Made by a program: the position numbers and the translations under genes
The notes under the pieces: model-generated
What the model was told of the DNA's origin: nothing
Databases searched by the model: none
The model's input: only the letters and a program-made list of their open reading frames with translations
Origin: Mollicutes bacterium PWAP
GTDB taxonomy: Bacteria; Bacillota_I; Bacilli_A; Mycoplasmatales; Metamycoplasmataceae
Direction: 5' to 3'
NCBI GenBank assembly: GCA_019661745.1
Contig: JAIFTM010000054.1
Location: 1-9,974, forward strand
DNA length: 9,974 bases
Shown here: in pieces, positions 1 to 8,838 of the stretch
Layout: every line of letters begins with the position of its first letter
Numbering within the stretch: position 1 is the first letter of the stretch

Positions 1-1341
1 ATTAATAATAAAAGAGAAAATATCTAACAATTTAATTGGGAATATAGTTTGGTCTTCAGGATAAGTTATTTTATCTTGTATAACATAATTCTTTATACCT
101 TTGGTAAAAACATCAATAAATTGTAATTTTTCTTGAGTGTTTGTGGGCAAAGTATATGAATCATTTTCAATAAAATTTTTTAATCCCAATAATTTAGTTA
201 AATTAAAACGACTTAAAACTATTTCTTTATTTATATAATCTCCAGACATATATTGATTGAAAAGATTTTTTCCAGTTATACCTAATAAACCAATGACATT
301 TGCTGCTTTTTGTCTTTCTACTGTGGTCCTTGTAAAATTCATTAATTCTTTAAAGGAATTTTCATCAAAAATAAATTCATTTTGAAAATTATTTTTATAA
401 TTTAAAATTCCGATTCTTTTTACAAATTCTTTAGCCTCGGGAGGTAAGTAATTAAAAAACCCATACTCTGTAAGAGTTTGAATGTGATATTGAATATCAA
501 ATGGAGCAATAAAATTAAAAGAATTGTTGGTCCCTGTTTTTTTTGAATATTCAAATCATTTATTTATATTGGCAATATCATTGTATTCTTTTAAATAAAT
601 GTTGGCAATTTGTTTTTCAATATTATTAGTTGATAAATATTTTGTTAAAACTAATCTTTGTTGCATATTTTCAACAGACCCTTCGCCTAATGTATTATTA
701 TTAGTTCCATTGGGATTATTTATACTATTAACCACTGTATGCAAAACGGGAATAACAATTCCAAATCCAATCATTAAACCAATAGTAGAAGAAGAAGATA
801 ATTTTAAAGAAATTAAAATAGCAACTGAAGAAAACATCATCATAAATATAGCGACTATTGAAGAAGTAATAGAAGAAATACTCCATATTTGATTTTTAAG
901 AACCATTTGAGTTCCTTTTAAACCATTTATATTTTCCCCATTATCAAAAATATAAACAGAAATAACATAAGAAAAAAATATTGCAAATCAAGAAATTGCT
1001 ATTAAAGTGAATAAAGATAATCATTTACCAAATAACATTTTGGTTCTACTTATGGGTTTGGAAGCATACATTAATAATGTTCCGGCTTCTATTTCATCTT
1101 TAATAAATGTAGCACCTTTAAATCCTCCAAAAATAATAGAAAAAATTACTAAAAATAAAGTTGTAAAAATTATTGATATAGAAGAAATTCTAACATAACG
1201 CGAAGGGTCATTTTGGGAATCAATAACACTTGGTAAAAAACCACCCAATAAAATTACTATAAGTATCATAATACCAATTAAAACTCATGTAGAAGTGGCT
1301 TTTAAGTATTTTATAGAAGATTGTTTATAAAATGCTCACAT
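1..1341 (-). CDS. ABC-2-type transporter permease B, 3' end beyond the window (partial, UGA = Trp)
   Basis: The first 447 residues are present and the frame is still open at base 1, so the C-terminus and stop lie outside. Five TGA codons (residues 2, 19, 107, 117, 262) and one TGG (153) encode Trp. Membrane segments are predicted at about 19-36, 54-74, 107-130, 154-178 and 186-204, followed by a hydrophilic region of more than 240 residues, the same plan as permease A. Shared landmarks are FYKQS next to the start, GFK after TM2, the coupling motif DEIEAGTLLMYASKPISR (82-99), and KLSS followed by an IGFG-containing TM5. By analogy about 150 residues including TM6 are missing. The start overlaps the ATPase stop as TAATG; the nearest Shine-Dalgarno-like AAAGGT is 14 bases upstream, which is far, so translation probably depends on coupling. 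Codon 2 is TGA. It is likely the second half of the heterodimeric membrane domain. Confidence 0.88.
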
Positions 1342-2528
1342 TATTTAAATTGATTACCTTTGTTACCTTTTTCGCTGTTTGAAACTAAATTTTCATAAAT
1401 TGTTGTTAGATCATTTGCGCGATAACTAATAATTGCGTTGTCACTACTATTTATAATATTAAAAATTTTTTTAGTGTCTTCTATGCTGATATTTTTAATC
1501 ATCATTTCTGTTTTAACGTCACCCTCAACATTAAATTTATTAGCAATTAAAAGTTTTTTGGCTTTAAAATTATTTTCAGTTGAAAAGTAAATAACATTAT
1601 TTTTTGAATCTAATTTAGGTTTATCGCCAGTATAAACTATTTCTCCGTAATATAAGAATGTTACTTCATCAATTAATCTTTCTAACTCTGAAAGAATATG
1701 AGAAGAAATAAAAATAGTTCTCCCTTCATCCCTAAGAGTAAGTAACATTTGAAATAGTTCCTTTCTTGCAGAAGGATCTAAATTAGCAGCAGGTTCGTCT
1801 AAAATTAAAACTTTGGGGTTTGTTAAAAGAGATTGTGCAAGTAAAACTTTTTTTGCCATACCTGAAGAAAATCTAGATGGTTTTCTTTTTGTATGTTTTT
1901 CAAGTTTTAATAATTTTAAAATTTCATAAGCTCTTTCTTTGGCTACCTTAGACTTTAACCCACTAATTTCACCCATTTCAGTTAAATATTGAATAGTGTT
2001 TAAATGTTTAGGAAAGCTTGCCCTTTCAGGTATATAACCAATTAAAGAATTAGCTTTTTTAGTCCCAACTTTATAACCATTAATAAATAAATCTCCACTG
2101 GTAGGTTTATAGGCCCCAATCAAAGCTTTGATAGTGGTTGTTTTACCAGAACCATTGGGCCCAATAAATCCATGAATAACTCCATGCCCCACTTTGAATG
2201 TTACATTTTTATTCGCAGTAAATTTTTTAAATTGTTTAGTATAATTTTTAACTTCTATTGCAGGTTTTTTAGGATCAATTTTAAACCCTTGATCTTCCAT
2301 AAGGTGAATTATCTTTCTAAAAGACTCATCATAAAGTTCTCCATTTGCGCCCTCTAAATTTATAGCATTTGATTCAAATATCTCTGTTGGCTTATTTATT
2401 TCAAACCATCTATAGATAATGATTACTAAATCTAGTTTTTTAATTTTTGATGGATGGGAAATTTTTTTTTTGAAAGCTAATTTTTTTAATTCATCTAATT
2501 TTAATTTTTTTAATTCTTGTTTTGTCAT
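1341..2528 (-). CDS. ABC-2-type transporter ATPase with N-terminal Rho_N/SAP-like domain
   Basis: This 395-residue ATPase sits between two ABC-2 permeases, overlaps each gene by one base, and should drive their heterodimer. The ABC core spans about 90-302: Walker A GPNGSGKTT at 123-131, GYIPER at 164-169 with Glu168 where many families have the Q-loop Gln, signature FSSGMAKK at 220-227 in place of the usual LSGG form, Walker B LILDEP at 241-246, D-loop ANLD, and switch His277 in ISSHILSELE. Residues 303-395 form the C-terminal accessory domain common in this class. The unusual part is residues 1-45, which match the Rho_N/SAP pattern: ELKKLKLDELKKLA, a turn, then SKIKKLDLVIIIY. It lines up with E. 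coli Rho residues around ELKNTPVSEL and RMRKQDIIFAI. A linker of about 45 residues follows. Codons 20-23 contain ten A in a row. The single Trp (residue 41) is TGG. Transport ATPase identity is firm; the role of the N-terminal domain is unknown. Confidence 0.94.
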   Translation of the reverse strand: MTKQELKKLKLDELKKLAFKKKISHPSKIKKLDLVIIIYRWFEINKPTEIFESNAINLEGANGELYDESFRKIIHLMEDQGFKIDPKKPAIEVKNYTKQFKKFTANKNVTFKVGHGVIHGFIGPNGSGKTTTIKALIGAYKPTSGDLFINGYKVGTKKANSLIGYIPERASFPKHLNTIQYLTEMGEISGLKSKVAKERAYEILKLLKLEKHTKRKPSRFSSGMAKKVLLAQSLLTNPKVLILDEPAANLDPSARKELFQMLLTLRDEGRTIFISSHILSELERLIDEVTFLYYGEIVYTGDKPKLDSKNNVIYFSTENNFKAKKLLIANKFNVEGDVKTEMMIKNISIEDTKKIFNIINSSDNAIISYRANDLTTIYENLVSNSEKGNKGNQFK

Positions 2529-4333
2529 TATCTATAATCCTTTCTTAATACTATTAGTGTTCCAGAAGCAAATATAATTAAAGTAATCAATAAATAAACT
2601 CCAAATATAATGTATTTATTCGCATAATCTTTAATTTCTCCAGAATGTAAAAATTCTGGTAAATCCATAATATAACTAAATCCTCTAAAATTATTTGAAA
2701 CTTTATTAAGATGTTGATTATTAGAATTATTAGAGTGGACCAATCTTAAATTTTTATCTCCGGTTCAGGAAATAAAAGAAACTACTTCGCTATAAGCTTT
2801 CGAATTAATTTCTTTATATAATGGTGTTTTGGAATTAAAAATAGAAATAAATTTAATTGGAGAAAAGTTTTTCAAAGAATTATTTTGACTAGTGCTTATA
2901 TAGTTATCAGTGATTGTTTTTCTTTTATCTTTTGTATTTAATAAAGTTCGAACAAAATCTCTACCTTTTTCAGTGCTTATATTATATTGTTTTTCTACTT
3001 CATCAATAGTGGTAAAGTCTATTTTAAATCCTAAATTAATAACATCTTTCATATTTTGTATAAATTGATTTTCTAACTTAGAATAAAAATCACTATATTC
3101 TTTAAATACATCTTTTTCGAAAGGATCATTAAATTGATTTTCAAAATCATTGATGATATCACTGAAGTTAGAATCATTTTTTATTGTTTGTCATAATTGA
3201 TCACTATCACTCATTTGGTAATTATATTGTTCAAATAAATCTTGGAAATCAGTAATTGTAGAATGAGAAAATGCGTATAACTTCATCATATTCATTTTAT
3301 AGAAATTTTTATATTCTTTTTTTTCTACTTTGAAATTTTTATTGTAAAAAGTAGATTCTAGAAATGAAGTTAATAGTTCACTTGTTTGAGCTTCTAAATT
3401 ATTTTCCAATAAATTTTCTTTTGTTTTGATTTTATCATTCAATAAATTCTTTTGGGGATAAATATTTGATGATTGATATTGAATAAATGTTTCTGCATCA
3501 GCAATTCTAGAAATTGAACTAAAGTGATAATTTAAATCGAATAATCAAGCAAATTTATATTTATCTTTTTCTCCAGTGGGATAAAAATAATTCCTAGAGT
3601 CGCCCTCATAAAAATTGAAATTATCTTTTAAAGATTTATTCAAAATATTTAATTTATATTTTTCTCCATAATTAATTTTTTCATATTCGATATTTCTAGT
3701 GAAATAACTTATAGTTGAAGTTAATGGAATAAATAATCCAAAACCTATTGATACCGCAATAGTTATTCTACTACTTAATTTTGAGCCAAATAACATAGAA
3801 ATTCCAGAAAATAAAGTACCAACTAAAATAAAAAGAGGAATTTCAATAATGCCCATAACTCACATATCTTTATACGCAGGGTGAATTCCTGGAGTAATAG
3901 ATATTGCCGAATAATCTTCAAACATTAAAATTGATAATCATATGAAAATAGAACAAAATATTGCAAAAGATGATAACGCAGAAATTAGTGCCAATATTTT
4001 TTGTAAAAAAATACTTTTTCTAGAAATTGGTTTTGACAAAAACAAAAGCATAGTACCATCTTCTTCTTCTGATTTAAAAATTTGAACAGTTTTAAAACCA
4101 GCAAAAATAGATATAAATAAAGAAATATTTACAAAACCAGTTATAAGAATAGTTGTTTTTGTTTTTCCATTATAAATAGAAGCATAATCATTTGAACCTG
4201 GTGTATATGAATTTAAGTAAGAATGACTAAGAAACCCAACTATTCCAATAGTGGCTAAAAAAGTAATAGAAACTATTATTCAAGTCGCATAACTTTTTGT
4301 CATTTTTTTAATACTTTGTTTATAGAAAGGCAT
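2528..4333 (-). CDS. ABC-2-type transporter permease A (601 aa, UGA = Trp)
   Basis: The frame from ATG 4333 to TAA 2528 is open with six TGA codons read as Trp (residues 18, 132, 158, 263, 381, 523). Predicted membrane segments lie at about 18-36, 60-80, 112-137, 158-182, 189-211 and 574-596, the six of an ABC-2 permease. Between TM2 and TM3 is the typical cytoplasmic coupling motif, here EEEDGTMLLFLSKPISR (about 89-105). About 360 hydrophilic residues (212-573) between TM5 and TM6 form a large soluble loop, probably outside the cell. The start is supported by alignment with permease B: FYKQS lies next to the N-terminus in both (residues 3-7 and 4-8). There is no Shine-Dalgarno; a TATAAT box lies seven bases before the ATG. 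It is the first gene of permease A, ATPase, permease B and its stop overlaps the ATPase start. It probably pairs with permease B in a heterodimer. Export is the usual role of this class; the substrate is unknown. Confidence 0.9.
2538..2545 (-). promoter_or_regulatory. Ribosome binding site of the ABC-2 ATPase gene
   Basis: AGAAAGGA ends nine bases before the ATG at 2528 and lies within the final codons of permease A. It supports the TAATG start and therefore the reality of the Rho_N-like N-terminus of the ATPase. Confidence 0.7.
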
Positions 4334-4413
4334 ATTTATTATTATATATGTAATAACTATTAGTAAAAATAATTTGATTTAAAAATATAATAAAAAAATA
4401 ATTTTATTAAAAA
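4334..4413. other. 80-base intergenic spacer between the two ABC transporter units
   Basis: This is the only real gap between genes in the window. It holds most of the A/T-only terminator hairpin and the candidate promoter described separately. I see no small ORF, RNA gene or riboswitch in it. Confidence 0.8.
4341..4367 (-). promoter_or_regulatory. Candidate promoter of the ABC-2 transporter unit (possibly leaderless)
   Basis: A perfect TATAAT -10 box (4346-4341) lies seven bases before the ATG at 4333. A -35-like TTTACT (4367-4362, four of six consensus bases) stands 15 bases upstream of it, a short spacing. Transcription would then start at about 4334-4333, giving an mRNA with almost no leader, which agrees with the lack of a Shine-Dalgarno sequence before this ATG. 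A weaker alternative -10, TATATT at 4389-4384, would give a leader of about 45 bases. Such boxes are common by chance at this base composition. Confidence 0.4.
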
Positions 4414-4418
4414 TTATT
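4392..4418 (-). terminator. Probable intrinsic terminator after the FtsX-like permease gene
   Basis: Read on the minus strand, AATAATTTT (4418-4410), a TAAT loop and the exact reverse complement AAAATTATT (4405-4397) form a nine-base-pair perfect stem made only of A-U pairs. A run of T follows to 4392. The stem can lengthen by a G-U and an A-U pair. Its 5' arm includes the stop codon at 4416-4414. The position, right after the last gene of unit 1 and before a separate promoter-like element, fits a terminator. The lack of any G-C pair makes the fold weak, and perfect A/T palindromes arise by chance in such DNA, so confidence is moderate. Confidence 0.45.
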
Positions 4419-7400
4419 CTTTAAAAGCTTCTAAAATTGTTTTTGGTTTTTGAAGTTCCATTGCAGAAATAAAATAAATTCCAATTATTAAAGAAACCAT
4501 AAATATAAATGCTAAAGGCATTTCTCAACCACGCATATGAACAGGAACATAAATATTACCAAGTTCTATAATAAATGTTTCAATACCATTTAAAAGAAGA
4601 ATGGTTATTGGTATGCTAATTATGGCCCCTATTAAAACAGCCACAAGAAACATCCTAAAGAATATTCTAAATATTTCTCTGCCACGATAGCCTAACACTC
4701 TAAGGGTAGATAAGAATTTTTTATTATCATAAACAATCATTGTGGTAACTATAAAGACAAAAGCTATTGCAATAATGATAATTATAGTTTCAATAATGAT
4801 AATTAAATTAGAAGAAAGACTTAAAATGGAATCGAATGTATATTGAGAAAGATCAATTTTATCAATATCACTATAAATAAATACATAAATATTTTTTGTA
4901 TATTTATTTATAAAGTCACCTATGTTATTAACTTTATTATTATTTAATTTTCCGGAGTTAATATATTGAGAAATAGCAGAGTATTGAGGAGTTCCTTTAA
5001 TAAGGGAATCAGAACCTGGATAAACACCACTTATAGAATATAATTCTGCAAACAATAATGAAATAGGTTTTTCATTAAAACTAAAAACACCATTAAACAT
5101 ATCGTTCGAATTAACTCTAGATTTAAAAGTACCTACAGACCCAAGATTTATTCAAACATTTTTTTCTTCTAATTGTTGTAGAGAAAGAACTTTATCTAAT
5201 CCTATTACTTTATTGGCAATTTCTCTATAAGTGAAAGCCTTAAGCCCGTCATAACTATTTTCTAATCCCACAACTTTAAAAGTTTTAATTGGATTAGAGG
5301 GATTAGAAAATCTATTTGACATATTATTAATAGACATTTGGAATGTAGAATTAATATTTAATTTATAAATTTTTTGAAAATATTTATTTATAATAATAGG
5401 AATTTCATCACCTTTTTTAAAGTTTTGCATTGATAAAGATTTTTTAGCTTCATCACTTAATTTTATTGCTTTAGAATTAGATTCAATACCTAAAATAGAT
5501 AAGTTTTCACTTTTGCCATTAGGTTTATTTAAAGAACCCGAAATGCTTGTAAATAATTCATCATTTTGGTCAGTAATTAAAGAATTATATGAAATAAAAT
5601 AAGGAAGAAAATCTTTATAATTATTTCAATCATTATCATTTATATGAGAAACAATAGATTTCAATGTTGAAAATACAAATTTAACATATTCTACATTAAT
5701 ATTAGTAGTATTACCAATTTTTTTTGCAAATGTGTTTAAAAGTTTTAAATTCACGACACCATTATTATAAAATTTGCCAATTTCTTTCATTCAATCTTCA
5801 TTTTTAAATTTATTATTGTTGGCAAATTCTTTATAACCAAATCCTAAAAATTTCATAAATCTTGATTCACTTATAGAGGCTTGTCCAGAAGGCAACATAC
5901 TCTTGGTAAAAGTTCAAGGATTATTTCCAAAAATAGAAAAATCCATAAAAGGTTGCATAATTATTTTATTTCTTAAATATTGAACATTAATATTTTTTGC
6001 TATTGCATCGCTTTGATTAGGAATTGAGAAGTATGAAGTATTATTATAAGCATTAGAATAGTTTTGTGATGTAACTTGAGTATTAATTTGATGATTTAAA
6101 GTCTCATTATAAATTTCATCAACAGATTTATTATTAATATCATTTAAAAATTCATTTAAATTATATCTATGTATCAATCCGCCTTCATCTGTAGGAGTAA
6201 CTTGAACAGAAGAAAAAGTATAATTTTTATTTTCAAAGGATTCAACTTTAGTTTTACTGAAACGACCAATTAAAGTAATGCCTATTGTTGTGGATACAAT
6301 TGCCATAATAGTCATAAATACTATTAATATCATTTTAAAAATATTGCTTGTAAAAATGGAGACAGAAATTTTATTTTTAATTCCTATTCAACCAAAAATA
6401 CGCATTATTTTATAACCAAATGATTTTGCATTTTCTTTTTTAGTTCCATTCATTTTATCCAATAGTCTTCCTCTTAATATATAGAAAGTAACAAGAAAAG
6501 CACAAATTGAAACAATTGTAATTGGAATCAAAATAGAAAGTGCAAATTCTAAAATACCAAATGAATGCAATTCAATAGGTATTGTTCAAAAATCTTTAAA
6601 CATTAAAATAAGTGCAAATTGCATAAAGTGACCAATTAAAAAACCAATAATAGAAGGAATAAAAACCATTATTAAAGAAATTGCAGTCATAGAGAAGGAT
6701 ATTTGCATTTTAGTGTAACCATTTGCCAACAAAATACCAAGTGTTTTTTTTCTAGAATTAATATTTCTAATAATTACAATAATAATAATTAAAAGAACTA
6801 AGGAAGCTATGGCGATTGTAGTAAAAATAGAAATTATATTTACAATACCTTTAAGTTTTTTTATAAAAGAAACTCTTTGAGGTTGTAATACAAATTTATT
6901 ATCAATATCATCGTTTTTAGTTAAATATTGATAATTAGAAGGTCATGAAAAATATTTATAAGAAACTTCTTTAATATCTTTAATAATTTGTTCTTTATCT
7001 GCATTTTCATTAAATTTAACAGCAATGTAGTTTTCTTGATTATTGCCTCTATAACTATCAAGAATCCTTTCAAATCCAGAATTATTAGTAAAAATAATAG
7101 CTTGTGTTTGACTATTTGGAATTGGATTTTGTTCATCAATTATTGGAAAAGCAAAATCAGGTTGAGTACCTTTACCAATTGCCAAATATTTTATATTACC
7201 AACTGAAATTATTGAATTTTTAAATTTATTGAATATTTTTTCTAAAACTTCATTTTGAGAACCTTTCGAGACCGAAGCAATTAATTCTGTTCTATATTTT
7301 TTTAAAACTTCTTCTGGATTAACGAATTGTATATTTTTGTGAGAGTCATAATAAGAAGGTGATAAAACAGCAAAAATTGAAGTTGGATCTACATAATGAA

Positions 7401-8838
7401 TATTTTGAGGTGAAGTCATTTCATCCATTATAATTTGAGAAAGTGTTTTTGGTTTAATAATAAAGTCATAATTTGCATTTATTTTATAACCTTTAGAGTC
7501 ATCAATAGTAACCCCAGAAAAATACTTGTCTGTTAATAAGGAAGTAATTCCACCTTGAAGGTCTTTTGCCCCCGGAACATTTAATGCTAATGAGAGAGGA
7601 ACGCTATTAGAATAACCTTTTTTTAAACCTAAAGATAAAATAGAATCATCAATAATTTTATTCATTTCAGAATTACTTGTTACGTCTGGTAAAGAAAAAC
7701 CACTATAAATTTTTAACTTATTAATGCCTGAATTTGTTTCGTCAGTAGAATTTACAACTTTAAATTGAGTATTAGTGTTTGATACTGAAATAGTATTTTC
7801 AGCCCTTAATGAAGCGCCGTTTCTAATAGAATTTTTGTTTTTTAACGCATCAATATATTGTTTTCTAAAATTTGATTTTAAAAGTTCTTGTAAAGAATTA
7901 TTAATTTCTTTTTCTTTTAATTTTACAAAATCTACTCTATTATAAGCTGGATTTAAAGAAGAATAAATTGGTGTATTAAATTCTTGAAGTTTATCTTCAA
8001 CTAATTTATATAGATCTAAATTTTGATTCACATTATCTAAGTTTTGAAAAACACCAATAGAGTTAGCATAATCTACAGAAGGGGTGATAAGTTTACCGTA
8101 GACTAAATCAAAAAGATTTTTATTATTTATAAAATTAATAATTTTATTTTTAATAAAGGCTCATTTATCTGTAGTTATAGAAATTCCATTATTATTAGAT
8201 TCTTTTTGAAGGATCCTATTAGTAGAAGAAGATATATTGAAAGAAAGAATATCATTAGATAGTCAAGTATTAACATTTTTGGGATCAGATATAGTTGTAA
8301 TATCTCAGTTTTTCATACCTAAATCAGAATTTTGAGTAGAACCTATTTTAAATGAAATATTTGATTGCAAAGGAATAATATCTTCTATAGTATTATTTCC
8401 TTTTTTATGAATAAATTTAAATTGATTTCAAGCAAAAGAAACAATAGGATTTAAAGTAACTCCATTTTTTTGAACATTAATTGAGTTTTTATCATCTAAT
8501 TGAATATAAATATTTTCATAATCATTAGAAATAAAATTAGATTTTAAAGAAGGCAATAATGTTTCTCCATTTGCTGCTGTTTGGTCAATAATATCACCAT
8601 TTGAATCTCTAATTTCTTTAAATTTTAACTCTCCGTTTATATTGTATTTTTCTGAAATTGTATAATCGTGTCAATTATTTGAAACAATTAAATCCCTATA
8701 AGATTCATTAAAAGAATAAGAAGTTGAAAGCATCAATGTAATTGTTGCAACAGAAAAAAATACTAATAATGAACTTAGAATAATTGCTGTTTTACTTCTA
8801 AAGAAACTTTTAAGCGTGGACTTAAAAAGGTTTTTCAT
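4414..8838 (-). CDS. Giant tandem FtsX/MacB-type ABC transporter permease (1474 aa, UGA = Trp)
   Basis: One frame stays open from ATG 8838 to TAA 4414 when 13 TGA codons are read as Trp (for example at 6943-6945, 5914-5916 and 4525-4527). I found no TGG in it. The protein has two similar halves. Half 1: TM1 at about 18-38, an extracytoplasmic domain of about 615 residues, then three TM segments at about 664-690, 713-745 and 760-786. Half 2: TM at about 833-857, a domain of about 480 residues, then TMs at about 1344-1370, 1394-1418 and 1440-1458. After the first TM of each closing block stands an FtsX-type cytoplasmic loop: LGILLANGYTKMQI (about 700) and LSTLRVLGYRGREIF (about 1375). MacB and LolC/E are dimers of four-TM subunits, so this looks like a fused pseudo-dimer, served by the ATPase that overlaps its start. 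It has a good Shine-Dalgarno. Mollicutes carry comparable ATPase plus very large permease pairs (from memory, for example MG065/MG064 of M. genitalium). Substrate unknown; lipoprotein or peptide release or mechanotransmission are possible. Confidence 0.92.

Noticed and set aside
599..1198. Plus-strand open frames at 599-892 and 1007-1198
   Set aside because: They run antisense to the permease B gene, their hydrophobic stretches mirror its TM segments, and they have no ribosome binding site or recognisable domain.
2172..2357. Plus-strand open frame antisense to the ABC-2 ATPase
   Set aside because: It overlaps the Walker A and linker region of a certain gene and has no start signal or family resemblance.
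4334..4413. Riboswitch, small RNA or small ORF in the intergenic gap
   Set aside because: The gap is nearly all A/T with no conserved-looking structured element beyond the terminator hairpin and no open frame with a start signal.
6921..7206. Second minus-strand frame (6921-7139) and a plus-strand frame (6988-7206)
   Set aside because: Both are shadows inside the giant permease. They are low-complexity Lys/Leu/Ile or Ile/Phe/Asn sequence without initiation signals.
4414..8838. Decayed permease pseudogene with many stop codons
   Set aside because: Every interruption is TGA; no TAA or TAG was found in this frame in the stretches I read, each TGA falls where Trp is reasonable, and all fragments are in one frame.
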